A DNA stretch of 19,911 bases from CAYOYK01 sp964408185 (GTDB lineage: Bacteria; Bacillota; Clostridia; Christensenellales; Aristaeellaceae): contig CAYOYK010000045.1 in NCBI GenBank assembly GCA_964408185.1, forward strand, positions 1 through 19,911, in the 5' to 3' direction. The notes beneath the pieces are model-generated. The model was not told the DNA's origin and ran no database searches. It saw only the letters and a list, made by a program, of their open reading frames with translations. A program made the translations under genes and the position numbers. Numbering within the stretch: the first letter of the stretch is position 1; each line of letters starts with the position of its first letter. This document shows, in pieces, positions 1 through 7,646 of this stretch.

Positions 1-85
1 TCTCTCCCGACCAATTCCTCGCTGACTTTTTCACTGATCATTGACACCCGAACAATTCTGTATAACAGTTTAGATGAATCCGGTG

Positions 86-114
86 TTTACATTTTGTTCT
101 TTTTGTGTTACACT
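86..114 (+). promoter_or_regulatory. Promoter of the ABC importer operon
   Basis: A -35 element TTTACA (86-91) and a -10 element TACACT (109-114) are separated by exactly 17 bases. Transcription would begin near 121, about 37 bases before the solute-binding protein start. The -35 matches the sigma-A consensus at 5 of 6 positions and the -10 at 4 of 6. A second, poorer pair lies upstream: TTGACA at 41-46 and TATAAC at 61-66, but its spacer is only 14 bases. No clear operator palindrome was seen. Confidence 0.65.
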
Positions 115-157
115 TTTCACATAGGGACCCTTTCAATAAAAAAGGAGGCTTTCTTTT

Positions 158-1372
158 ATGAAGAAACTGGTTGCTGTTCTCCTTTCCATTGCGATGCTGC
201 TCACGCTGTGCTCCAGCGTGGCCGTAGCCGAGGGCACGGACTACTCCGGCTACACCATTCGCATCTATTCCAACTCCAACTCCCCCGAACGCACCACTTG
301 GCTGATCGACGCCGCCAAGGCTGCTGGCTTCACCATCTCCATTGACGATAACAGCGTCATCTCCGGCGACAGCGCCGCCGTGCAGGCCGCAAACGAGAGC
401 AAGGATGGCGACATCCTGTTTGGCTTGAACGAGACCCGCTGGGGCCAAGTCGTCAGCGGAACCTACGAAAACCTGAAGCTTGCCGACTGGACTCCCTCCT
501 GGGCCGACGAAGTTGGCGTGAACAAGTACGATGGCAAGGCCTACGGTCTGGTCGTGCAAAACATCCTGATGCTCTACCGCACCGACGATTATGGCACCAA
601 GGGCGAGGAGCTCCACTTCCAGCATTGGTCCGACATCGTGGATTGCGGCTACACCTGGTATCGGCAGGGCAAGGTTACCGGCACCACCAACAGCAACATC
701 AACAACTCCCTGCTGTACGCCTTCACCGATCCCACCTCCGAGGCGGGCGGCATCAGCCTGGAGGGCTGGAAAATGCTGTGGAAGTACTGCGCCGGCGGCG
801 TGTTCACCGGCGATAAGTACGGCCTCGATCCTCTGAATCGCGGCGACGTGCAGGTATCCACCTTCTACTCCAGCTCCCTGTACGGCAGCATTGACGCCGG
901 CGGCGAGACGAGCGAGCATCCCCTGCTGGGCACCCTCACCCCCGAAAACTGGAAGCTCGTCGATATCGCCGACGGCACCTACTACATCAACGAGTACATC
1001 GGCGTTCTTGAGCGCGATGGCCGCACCGAAGAAGAAACCGCCGCTGTGAAGGCGTTTGCAGAATGGTTTGGCTCCGCCGAGACGCAGGTGGAGTGGAGCA
1101 ACATGTTCGACAGCTTTCCCTGCAACGCTGCCGCCGCCGCCATCCTCTATCCTGACGGACTGCCGGAAATCTATCAGATCCCCAACTTCTCCCTCAACAT
1201 CGTGGAAGGAACCGAAATGACCTACGCCGAGTATGTCGGCGCGCATTCCAGCGAATGGACCAACATCATGACCAACCTCGGCTTCTACTGGGCTGACGAC
1301 GCTTCCGCCGTTGCCGAGCCGGATTGGGATAACCTCGACTGGGCGACGCTTACCCAAGCTGCGGCCGAGTAA
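158..1372 (+). CDS. ABC transporter extracellular solute-binding protein
   Basis: This 404-residue secreted protein would capture a small ligand outside the membrane and deliver it to the permease encoded downstream. The start at 158 has a strong ribosome binding site, AAAGGAGG, at 141-148. The first 24 residues form a signal peptide: a KK charged end, a hydrophobic core, then an AVA cleavage motif before Glu25. Cys18 lies inside this segment but is preceded by LTL, which is not a standard lipobox, so type I signal peptidase cleavage is more likely than lipoprotein processing. The mature part is rich in Trp and Tyr, as in the Fe(III)/polyamine/sugar binding-protein superfamily (family 1). The partner ATPase and double permease resemble the iron(III)/putrescine/aminoethylphosphonate importer group, but I see no residue set that fixes the ligand. 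The substrate is therefore unknown. Confidence 0.88.
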   Translation: MKKLVAVLLSIAMLLTLCSSVAVAEGTDYSGYTIRIYSNSNSPERTTWLIDAAKAAGFTISIDDNSVISGDSAAVQAANESKDGDILFGLNETRWGQVVSGTYENLKLADWTPSWADEVGVNKYDGKAYGLVVQNILMLYRTDDYGTKGEELHFQHWSDIVDCGYTWYRQGKVTGTTNSNINNSLLYAFTDPTSEAGGISLEGWKMLWKYCAGGVFTGDKYGLDPLNRGDVQVSTFYSSSLYGSIDAGGETSEHPLLGTLTPENWKLVDIADGTYYINEYIGVLERDGRTEEETAAVKAFAEWFGSAETQVEWSNMFDSFPCNAAAAAILYPDGLPEIYQIPNFSLNIVEGTEMTYAEYVGAHSSEWTNIMTNLGFYWADDASAVAEPDWDNLDWATLTQAAAE

Positions 1373-1382
1373 CTGATCCATC

Positions 1383-1454
1383 GAAGCCCGTCTGCTCCCC
1401 CTCGGAAATGCGGGCTTCCATTGGGCGGGGCCAAGTCAGCTTGGCCCCGCTTTT
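1383..1454 (+). terminator. Tandem hairpins between binding-protein and ATPase genes; the second is terminator-like
   Basis: The first hairpin pairs GAAGCCCG (1383-1390) with CGGGCTTC (1411-1418). The second is an 11-bp perfect stem, 1425-1435 with 1440-1450, with a 4-base loop, followed by TTTT at 1451-1454. The second fits an intrinsic terminator with a short U tract. Its place after the first gene of an importer operon suggests partial termination and/or 3'-end protection, giving more binding protein than membrane subunits. That role is inferred from known importer operons. No separate promoter for the ATPase was seen. Confidence 0.75.
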
Positions 1455-1500
1455 CCAATTCGGGTGCGATTGCTTCACCCATCCAGAGGAGCGCTGCCGC

Positions 1501-2541
1501 ATGATTGAGCTACGGAACATCGAGGTCAAATTTGGTGATTTTACCGCTCTGCATGATATCAACGTAGAGGTTGGCGAAGGCGAATTTTTTACCTTCTTGG
1601 GGCCGTCCGGCTGCGGCAAGACCACCACGCTGCGCACCATCACCGGTTTTATTGAGCCGTCGCAGGGCAGCGTGTGGGTTAAGGATGAAGATATTACCCG
1701 TGTGCCCATTGAGAAGCGTAACATCGGCATCGTGTTCCAAAGCTACGCGCTCTTCCCCACCATGACGGTATACGACAACATCGCCTTTGGCCTGAAAATC
1801 CAAAAGAACAAAAAGCCGGAGATCAAAGCGAAGGTTCGTGAGATTGCCGAAAAGGTTGAGCTGAGCCCCGATCAACTGAGCAAAGCCGTCTCTCAGCTTT
1901 CCGGCGGTCAGCAGCAGCGCGTCGCAATTGCGCGCGCGCTCGTTACCAATCCCGCCATCATTTGCATGGACGAGCCGCTGAGCAATCTGGATGCAAAGCT
2001 GCGCGTTCAGCTGCGCAACGAGCTGAAAAAGATGCAGCGTGACTTTGGCATTACCACCATCTATGTGACGCACGATCAGGAGGAGGCCCTGACGCTCAGC
2101 GACCGCATCGCGGTTTTCAACAAGGGCTACATTGAGCAAATCGGCACCCCGAACGAGATCTACAACCACTCCAAAACAGAATTTGTTTGCAATTTTATCG
2201 GGGATATCAACCCGCTCCCGGATGAGTTTGTCGCCGCGATCAACGCTGTTGGCGCGCAGCTCAACCCGGATTGGCACCACTTTATTCGGCTGGAGCGCGT
2301 TCGCGTCAACGCGGAGGCTCATTCCGGCGAGGCCGTGTTTGACGGCGTTATCGAGAGCCGCGAATACTACGGCTTGTACATCAAGTATACGGTTCGCGTC
2401 GGCGACCATCTGCTCAAATCGATTGAGAAGAACGACGGCGTGAACATCTATGATACCAATCAAAGCGTGAAGCTCGTCATCCACGCGGACGATGTGATGA
2501 GCTACGCACCCATGGAGGAGGCCGAGCCATGCAAGCCGTAA
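1501..2541 (+). CDS. ABC transporter ATP-binding protein (iron(III)/polyamine importer type)
   Basis: This 346-residue ATPase powers the importer. Walker A GPSGCGKT is at residues 34-41, the Q-loop FQSYALFP near 79-86, the signature LSGGQQQR at 133-140, Walker B IICMDEP at 153-159, and the switch histidine is His191. A C-terminal extension from about residue 240 to 346 fits the TOBE-type regulatory domain of PotA/FbpC/MalK-like proteins. An in-frame ATG lies farther upstream at 1408, but it is inside the hairpin region. The ATG at 1501 has GAGGAG at 1486-1491 and begins with the usual MIELRNIEVKFG. The stop overlaps the permease start by 13 bases, so the two are translationally coupled. The family assignment is firm; the substrate is not. 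Confidence 0.95.
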   Translation: MIELRNIEVKFGDFTALHDINVEVGEGEFFTFLGPSGCGKTTTLRTITGFIEPSQGSVWVKDEDITRVPIEKRNIGIVFQSYALFPTMTVYDNIAFGLKIQKNKKPEIKAKVREIAEKVELSPDQLSKAVSQLSGGQQQRVAIARALVTNPAIICMDEPLSNLDAKLRVQLRNELKKMQRDFGITTIYVTHDQEEALTLSDRIAVFNKGYIEQIGTPNEIYNHSKTEFVCNFIGDINPLPDEFVAAINAVGAQLNPDWHHFIRLERVRVNAEAHSGEAVFDGVIESREYYGLYIKYTVRVGDHLLKSIEKNDGVNIYDTNQSVKLVIHADDVMSYAPMEEAEPCKP

Positions 2542-4427
2542 AGCGGAAGAACGCGGTTCCCTCCATCGTTCTCAAGATTTTTGGCATCGGCTTCTTTTTG
2601 TACCTTTTCTTTGGGTTTATGCTTCAGCCGTGCCTGAACACCATTACGCAGATATTTACCGCTAAAAACGCGGCCGGCCAAACCGATCCGCTTGCCGTCA
2701 TCCGCTTCTTCCTGTCCGGCAATATGCCGCAGTATGTCTGGAATTCTCTCAAGCTGGCAATCTATCTTGTGGTGACGGTCAACGTGGTCGGAATTTCTAC
2801 GGTTCTGCTCACGGAATACTTTGACATCAAGGGTGCAAAGGTGCTGCGCCTTGGCTACATGACCACCCTGATTTACAGCGGCATTGCGCTGGTAACCGGC
2901 TACCTGTTCTTGTACGACAGCGATGGACTGATTACCAAGCTGCTGTCCAACGCCTTTTCCGGCGGCGCGCTGGAAGGCTACGACAAAAACTGGTTCTCCG
3001 GCTTTAACGCCGTGCTCTTTACCATGACGTTTGCCTGCACCAGCAATCACATGCTGTTTCTGCGCAACGCCATACGAGGGATCGATTACAACACGGTCGA
3101 GGCGGCGCGGAACCTAGGCGCGAAGCCGTTCAAGGTGCTGCTTAAGGTCGTGCTGCCCACGCTGCTGCCCACGCTCTTTTCGCTGACGGTCATGACGTTC
3201 ATTACGGGTCTGTGCGCCATGTCCGCCCCTACGCTGCTCGGCTATAACTCCATCAACCCGGAGATCGTGCGTCTGGCCGGATCGTCCACGGCGGATGAGG
3301 CCTTTCCGCAGGCGCGCGCGGCGTTGCTGAGCATCATTCTGGCGCTGTTTACCATCGTGTTGCTGACTGTGCTCTCCTCCTATGAGAAAAAAGGGCACTA
3401 CCTGTCCGTGAGCAAGACGAAGGCGAAGCTCGTCAAGCAAAAGATCAGCAATCCTTTTGCGAACGCATTGGCGCATATTTACGCCTATGTCATGTTCATT
3501 ATCTACATGACCCCCGTGGTGATGATCGTGATCTTTGCGTTTCAATCCTACACGGCAATCCGAAATAAGACGATTGACGTTTCCGGCTTTACGCTCATCA
3601 ACTTTTTTGGCACGGAGGACTTTGTGACAACCAACTCCCGCGGGCGGGAGCAGGTTTATCGGAACGGCATATCCGGCGTGTTTTCCAACGAGAAAACGCT
3701 GGGGGGCATCCGCGTCAGCCTGATCGCATCCATCATCGCGGCGGCGTTGGCCTGCATCATCGTGGTGGTGGCGTGCAACTATATCTTCAAGCATAAGAAA
3801 TCGGGAACATGGGTCGAGTACGCGCTGCTGTTCCCGTGGCTGCTGCCGACAATTCTTATCTGCTACTCCTACCGCACCTACTTCAACAGCGATACCATTT
3901 GGTATGTATTCAATCAAAACCTGTACTACAAACAAAATGTGATGATCCTGCTGATTATCGCATACACGGTGGTCAAGCTGCCGTTTGCGCTGCGAATGGT
4001 CAAGGCGGCGTTCTGGTCCATTGACAACGAGTTGGAGGACGCGGCGCGCAACCTAGGCGCAAGCGGTTTCCGCACCTTTATAAAGGTGAAGCTGCCAATC
4101 ATCCTGCCCAGCGTTTTGGCGGTGTTTGCGCTCAACTTTAACTCGCTGTTCACGGAGTATGACATGTCCGCCACGTTTGCCAAGTCCGAGGCGACCACGT
4201 ACGCCATGGTCATAAAGAGTATGTGCCAAAGCGAGGGAACCTCCGTTTTCTATAACATGAACGGCGAAGGCCGACAGTGCGCCTCCACCGTGTTTATCAT
4301 GCTGGTGAGCGGGCTGGTGCTGTACCTTGTGTACGGCAGAGGCAGCCGGGATCTGGCGGAAAAGTTGGCCATCAAAGCAAAGCGACGCGCCCGTTGGCAG
4401 CGCCTGACCGCCCGCGCACAAAAATAG
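2529..4427 (+). CDS. ABC transporter permease, two permease domains in one chain
   Basis: At 632 residues this is about twice a single-domain permease. It carries two copies of the binding-protein-dependent transport domain, as in FbpB-type iron(III) permeases. The cytoplasmic EAA loops that dock on the ATPase are visible twice: EAARNLGAKPFKVLLKVVLP near residues 191-210, and EDAARNLGASGFRTFIKVKLP near 503-523. Each half has several long hydrophobic segments, with a charged linker around residues 290-310 (YEKKGHYLSVSKTKAKLVK). A GGAGGAGG ribosome binding site (2514-2521) lies inside the end of the ATPase gene. A single double-length chain would supply both halves of the membrane channel, so no second permease gene is needed; none is present. 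Substrate unknown. Confidence 0.93.
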   Translation: MQAVKRKNAVPSIVLKIFGIGFFLYLFFGFMLQPCLNTITQIFTAKNAAGQTDPLAVIRFFLSGNMPQYVWNSLKLAIYLVVTVNVVGISTVLLTEYFDIKGAKVLRLGYMTTLIYSGIALVTGYLFLYDSDGLITKLLSNAFSGGALEGYDKNWFSGFNAVLFTMTFACTSNHMLFLRNAIRGIDYNTVEAARNLGAKPFKVLLKVVLPTLLPTLFSLTVMTFITGLCAMSAPTLLGYNSINPEIVRLAGSSTADEAFPQARAALLSIILALFTIVLLTVLSSYEKKGHYLSVSKTKAKLVKQKISNPFANALAHIYAYVMFIIYMTPVVMIVIFAFQSYTAIRNKTIDVSGFTLINFFGTEDFVTTNSRGREQVYRNGISGVFSNEKTLGGIRVSLIASIIAAALACIIVVVACNYIFKHKKSGTWVEYALLFPWLLPTILICYSYRTYFNSDTIWYVFNQNLYYKQNVMILLIIAYTVVKLPFALRMVKAAFWSIDNELEDAARNLGASGFRTFIKVKLPIILPSVLAVFALNFNSLFTEYDMSATFAKSEATTYAMVIKSMCQSEGTSVFYNMNGEGRQCASTVFIMLVSGLVLYLVYGRGSRDLAEKLAIKAKRRARWQRLTARAQK

Positions 4428-4477
4428 ATGGGACGTTGCAATCGCTCCAGATCGGATAAAACAAATGCGCAAGGGTC

Positions 4478-4536
4478 GTGCCTTCTGCTGGAGGTGCTGT
4501 ACGGCAGCGCATCCGACGAGTGAACCAGCAAGGCAC
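4478..4536. repeat. Imperfect inverted repeat in the ABC/jag convergent gap
   Basis: GTGCC (4478-4482) and GCTGG (4487-4491) can pair with GGCAC (4532-4536) and CCAGC (4525-4529), leaving a small internal loop and a 33-base apical loop. It lies about 50 bases after the permease stop and before the terminator. I see no gene in 4428-4649. Its function is unknown and the structure could be chance. Confidence 0.3.
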
Positions 4537-4572
4537 TAATCGTGATGGGAGCACTTAGGAAGAAATAGACTG

Positions 4573-4602
4573 AGCGCCCCGGCAACGCCGAGGCGCTTTC
4601 TG
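4573..4602 (+). terminator. Terminator of the ABC importer operon
   Basis: An 11-position stem pairs 4573-4583 with 4587-4597 and has one C/A mismatch and a 3-base loop. A T-rich tail, TTTCT, follows from 4597. It lies 145 bases after the permease stop. Confidence 0.7.
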
Positions 4603-4614
4603 ACTGCACCAATG

Positions 4615-4640
4615 AAAAAAGCCGCTCGCACCGGAGCGGC
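4615..4640 (-). terminator. Terminator of the rpmH-jag operon
   Basis: On the minus strand a 7-bp stem (GCCGCTC, 4621-4627, with GAGCGGC, 4634-4640) with a 6-base loop is followed by six U residues (4615-4620 read in reverse). It begins 10 bases beyond the jag stop codon and faces the importer terminator, so the two operons converge cleanly. Confidence 0.85.
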
Positions 4641-4649
4641 CTGTTTGTT

Positions 4650-5510
4650 TTACTTCAGGGTGATAACTACGTGACGGTTAGGCTCCTCGCCCTCGCTGTG
4701 CGTAGAAACGGCGCCGTTTTGCTGCAAAGCGCTATGCAGAATGCGGCGCTCATACGGGTTCATGGGCTCCAGCACGACCTTGCGGCCCGTCTTGACGGCG
4801 CGGTTGGCCATGCGGTTGGCCAGACGCGTAAGCGCTTCTTCGCGCTTGGCGCGATAGTTCTCGGTATCCAGCGTGATGCGCGTATACCCTTCCTGCCCCT
4901 TGTTGATGTACAGGCTGGTCAGGTATTGCAGCGCGTCGAGCGTCTCGCCGCGGCGGCCGATCAGAATGCCGAGGGTATCGCCCTGCATGTCCGCGCGGAG
5001 GTTGCCCTCCTCGTCCTGCTTGACTTCAATGGAGACGTCCACGCCCATGAGCTTTGTGATCTGGGTGAGGAATTCCATCGCCTTCGCCTCGGTTTCGGCG
5101 TCGGCCGGGCGGAGGTTCTCGTTCTTTTCGGCGCGGGGCTGCTCCGCCTTGGGCTGACGCTTTTCCGCGTTCGGGGCTTTCTCTGGCTTCGGCTCGGCCT
5201 TCTGGGCAGGCTTTGCGGATTCGGCCATCTTCTCCTTGACCCGCTGCTTGGCCTTTTCGCCTTTCTCCTTTACGGAGCTGGTTTTCGGCGCATCCGTCTT
5301 TTTGAGCGCGGACAAGATCCCCTCGGCGTCCGCGTCCTCCTTCACGGTTAGGCGGACGCGAGCGTCCTTGCTGCCGATGAAGCCGAACAGGCCCTTGCTG
5401 CCCTCGTCCAAAATATCAATGCTTACGTCGCCAAGCGATACGCCCAGCTTTTCGAGGCCCTGCGAAATGGCCTCCTGCATGGTTTTGGCGGAACTTTCGA
5501 TGGATTTCAT
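4650..5510 (-). CDS. jag: KhpB/Jag RNA-binding protein (Jag_N, KH and R3H domains)
   Basis: This 286-residue cytoplasmic RNA-binding protein is the KhpB (Jag/EloR) partner of KhpA. In Firmicutes it affects cell elongation, division and sporulation-linked processes. Residues 1-52 form the Jag_N domain, with the typical KGLFGFIGSK segment. Residues 55-135 are a charged Lys/Glu/Ala/Pro linker, likely disordered. Residues 140-215 form a KH domain with its GxxG loop as GRRG at 185-188. Residues 220-286 are the R3H domain, with Arg255 and His259 in ERRILHSAL. The start codon overlaps the yidC stop by 4 bases (ATGA), so translation is coupled. Gene order and domain order are both as expected, and this is the last gene of its operon. 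Confidence 0.95.
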   Translation of the reverse strand: MKSIESSAKTMQEAISQGLEKLGVSLGDVSIDILDEGSKGLFGFIGSKDARVRLTVKEDADAEGILSALKKTDAPKTSSVKEKGEKAKQRVKEKMAESAKPAQKAEPKPEKAPNAEKRQPKAEQPRAEKNENLRPADAETEAKAMEFLTQITKLMGVDVSIEVKQDEEGNLRADMQGDTLGILIGRRGETLDALQYLTSLYINKGQEGYTRITLDTENYRAKREEALTRLANRMANRAVKTGRKVVLEPMNPYERRILHSALQQNGAVSTHSEGEEPNRHVVITLK

Positions 5511-6478
5511 TTTACGGTGCCCTCCCCCGCAATGGCTTTCGCCTGTTGATCTTTTTTATCCAAGTAATAGTTGATAAACATCGTTTCCACGGCGGAGAAA
5601 ATGTTGGATACGACCCAGTACAGCGCGAAGCCCGCGTTGTAGCTGGCGCACAGATACAGTGAGAAGATCGGGAAGAACCACTTCATAAACTTGTTGGCGC
5701 CCGCGCCTTGTCCTTCGGTCGCAGGCTGTCCCGTCTGCTGGAACTTTGTCATGAGCAGCTGCGTCACGCTCGATAGCACCGGCAGAATAAAGAAGCCGTT
5801 GCAGTTGGCGTAAATCGGCAGGTTGACGATCAACAGGTTGAGGTTGGGCATAGAGGCCCACTTGGTCAGCTCGGCGGTATAGGCGTCAAAGCCCTGAAGA
5901 GCCGCAAACACGGTCTCTCCGCTGATGGTATCGGCCGTGACGCCAAGCCCGGCGAGAACATCCACCTTATCGGCAAACTGCGCAAAAACCGTCTGCCAAA
6001 TGTCGGCGGGAATCTGCTTGAGGCTGTTCTGATCCGCAATCATCGTGGCAAAGGGACTGTCAGGCATCCAGAGGTTCTTGACCCACAGCCAGCCCTCGTA
6101 CTGCACGTCGCCCCCGCTGATCAGCGAAAGCGCCTGCTGCGCAAGCTCGGTATTGGAAACCGTTCTCATCGCGCTGAACATGAGAATCAAAATCGGCCAA
6201 GAAAGCAGCAGCGGCAGACATCCGCTCAAGGGATTCACACCCTCGCGCTTATACAGATCGGCTGTTTTTTGGTTGAGCTTCTCTTTGTCATTGGCGTACT
6301 TTTTTTGCAGCGCAGCCATCTGCGGCTGAACCAAGCTCATGCGCCGCATGCTTTTGCGGCTTTTGTAGTCAAGCGGGAACAGTACCGCCTTGATGAGGAA
6401 CGTAAAGACGACGATCGCCCAACCGTAGTTGCCCACGATTGAGTTGATCCAGTTTAGAATGTCAGCTAAAAAACCCAT
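5507..6478 (-). CDS. yidC: YidC/Oxa1/SpoIIIJ membrane protein insertase
   Basis: This 323-residue polytopic membrane protein inserts membrane proteins, alone or with the Sec translocon. The family core is clear: an N-terminal membrane segment ending in FTFLIKAVLFPLDYKS, the cytoplasmic coiled hairpin rich in Lys/Gln (LVQPQMAALQKKYANDKEKL), then GCLPLLLSWPILILMF and a C-terminal pair of membrane segments. A soluble insertion of about 100 residues (about 115-220) sits between conserved membrane parts, longer than in Bacillus SpoIIIJ. No lipoprotein signal is present at the N terminus, unlike Bacillus SpoIIIJ. The groove position that is Arg in many homologues is Lys30 here. It starts 6 bases after the yidD stop and overlaps jag by 4 bases. 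Confidence 0.95.
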   Translation of the reverse strand: MGFLADILNWINSIVGNYGWAIVVFTFLIKAVLFPLDYKSRKSMRRMSLVQPQMAALQKKYANDKEKLNQKTADLYKREGVNPLSGCLPLLLSWPILILMFSAMRTVSNTELAQQALSLISGGDVQYEGWLWVKNLWMPDSPFATMIADQNSLKQIPADIWQTVFAQFADKVDVLAGLGVTADTISGETVFAALQGFDAYTAELTKWASMPNLNLLIVNLPIYANCNGFFILPVLSSVTQLLMTKFQQTGQPATEGQGAGANKFMKWFFPIFSLYLCASYNAGFALYWVVSNIFSAVETMFINYYLDKKDQQAKAIAGEGTVK

Positions 6479-6484
6479 TCTTGG

Positions 6485-6724
6485 TTATTCCCTCCTCATG
6501 ATGACGTTCGGGTCTTCGGGGACAGGGTCGTAACCACCCTTGTGGAAGGGATTGCATCGCATGACACGCCTAAACGCCATCCAACCGCCCTTCAGCGCGC
6601 CGTAGCGCTCAATCGCAACGACAGCGTACTGTGAGCAGGTAGGCTTAAACCTGCATGCGGGCGGTGTGTGCGGGCTGATTCTGCGCTGATAGAAGCGAAT
6701 CAGCCGTAGCATCAGCTTCTTCAT
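6485..6724 (-). CDS. yidD: YidD membrane protein insertion efficiency factor
   Basis: This small protein of 79 residues helps YidC-dependent insertion at the inner face of the membrane. The family signature is present as CRFKPTCSQYA followed by RCNPFHKGGYDPVP, and the N terminus (MKKLMLRLIRFYQRRISPH) is amphipathic and basic. The frame is open farther upstream, but the ATG at 6722-6724 is chosen because it overlaps the rnpA stop by 4 bases (ATGA) and gives the usual family length of about 70-85 residues. It sits between rnpA and yidC, the standard position. Confidence 0.93.
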   Translation of the reverse strand: MKKLMLRLIRFYQRRISPHTPPACRFKPTCSQYAVVAIERYGALKGGWMAFRRVMRCNPFHKGGYDPVPEDPNVIMRRE

Positions 6725-7080
6725 AGGCGCGGGCCGGGCGTTTGACTCTTGGGAGCGCGGTAGCAGCTCAACCGCTGCAGGAGCCCCTGCACGTTCTGCT
6801 TTAGCTCCGGGTATTCGCGCTCTGCCGCAGACGCGCGGGCAACAAACACGTACAGTCCGTTCTGCATACGCGGCAGCTCTGCGCGTACGCATTCGCGCAG
6901 GCGGCGCTTGATCCGATTGCGCGTAACCGCGTTTCCAGTCTTTTTGGATACGGAAAAACCGACTTTCTGCCGACCGCTGCGGACGTAAATAAGTACCGCG
7001 TCCTTACAGGCCACGCTTTTTCCGCGCCGATAGACATACTGGAACTCGCGGTTCTTGGACAGCCGAAACCTCTGTTGCAC
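6721..7080 (-). CDS. rnpA: Ribonuclease P protein component
   Basis: This 119-residue basic protein is the protein subunit of RNase P, which matures the 5' ends of tRNAs with the catalytic RNA. The RNR signature is RNRIKRRLRE at residues 54-63, after the central segment KVGFSVSKKTGNAVTRN. I chose the GTG at 7078-7080 because the product then begins (M)QQRFRLSKNREFQYVYRRGK, the normal family start, and because GGGGG (7087-7091) lies 6 bases upstream. In-frame ATGs at 7093-7098 and at 7137 would add 5-19 residues unlike the family and are less likely. It shares the rpmH promoter; the gap to rpmH is 118 bases, longer than usual. Confidence 0.9.
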   Translation of the reverse strand: MQQRFRLSKNREFQYVYRRGKSVACKDAVLIYVRSGRQKVGFSVSKKTGNAVTRNRIKRRLRECVRAELPRMQNGLYVFVARASAAEREYPELKQNVQGLLQRLSCYRAPKSQTPGPRL

Positions 7081-7198
7081 GCAAAGCCCCCACATCATTC
7101 TTGCCCATGATATCGGAAAAGCCCGTACCCACTTCACCCGAAATCAGCGAATGGGGGCGGGCCTGACCGATACGCTATGCAATCCGCTTACGGCTGAC

Positions 7199-7333
7199 TC
7201 AGGCGCTAAGCACCTTGCGGCCGCGACGACGGCGAGCCGCCAATACGCGGCGACCGTTCTTGGTGGACATACGGGCGCGGAAGCCATGGACTTTGCTGCG
7301 TTGACGCTTCTTGGGCTGATAGGTACGGAACAT
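7199..7333 (-). CDS. rpmH: 50S ribosomal protein L34
   Basis: This 44-residue very basic ribosomal protein has the unmistakable L34 sequence: MFRTYQPKKRQRSKVHGFRA, a central STKNGRRVLAARR and a basic tail ending in KVLSA. The frame is open 24 codons upstream, but the ATG at 7331-7333 gives the invariant start and has GAGGAG (7343-7348) nine bases upstream. As in most bacteria it leads the rnpA-yidD-yidC-jag operon. Its usual divergent neighbour dnaA is not here. Confidence 0.97.
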   Translation of the reverse strand: MFRTYQPKKRQRSKVHGFRARMSTKNGRRVLAARRRRGRKVLSA

Positions 7334-7419
7334 GATGACACACTCCTCATCCAAAATAACGGTGAATTCATACGCGCTCCGGTATACCGTAACGCGGGAC
7401 ACCACAAGACAACTATTGT

Positions 7420-7448
7420 AGTATACTGACTTGGGGTGCGTCTGTCAA
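7420..7448 (-). promoter_or_regulatory. Strong sigma-A promoter for rpmH operon
   Basis: On the minus strand, a perfect TTGACA (7443-7448) and TATACT (7420-7425) are spaced by 17 bases. Transcription should start near 7412, giving a leader of about 80 bases before rpmH. This is one of the best promoters in the window, as expected for a ribosomal-protein operon. Confidence 0.88.
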
Positions 7449-7603
7449 GACAATCGTACAAATTTGAAACAGTTTGATACAGAATTTGAAACCGAACAGC
7501 CTAATTAACGTGCTCCCGGCTAACGGCCCGTTGGCGAAAACAAAAGATTTACATTGTCGATTGCCCGAAAAGGGTTACATTTACAGTTTATTCACAGGTT
7601 CTG

Positions 7604-7612
7604 TGCTAAGAT
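7604..7612 (+). promoter_or_regulatory. Possible extended -10 promoter for the glycosidase gene
   Basis: TGC directly before TAAGAT (7607-7612) fits an extended -10 element. TTTACA copies at 7548-7553 and 7580-7585 are not at a good distance. The rest of the 7449-7646 gap is AT-rich for this genome and holds one DnaA-box-like TTATTCACA at 7588-7596; no gene is visible there. Confidence 0.35.
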
Positions 7613-7646
7613 ATTCCAGTCGATAGGCTGGTAAGGCGGGCTGGAA

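Noticed and set aside
38..1381. Long open frame on the minus strand, antisense to the solute-binding protein gene
   Set aside because: It mirrors the codon structure of the real gene, has no recognisable protein family or ribosome binding site, and the plus-strand gene has a promoter, signal peptide and operon partners.
1408..1500. Upstream start for the ATPase giving 31 extra residues
   Set aside because: It would begin inside the hairpin region, lacks a ribosome binding site and adds residues not seen in the family; 1501 has GAGGAG and a canonical start.
7549..7600. A replication origin in the rpmH upstream gap
   Set aside because: Only one DnaA-box-like site and no dnaA gene; a single match is expected by chance in a chromosome.
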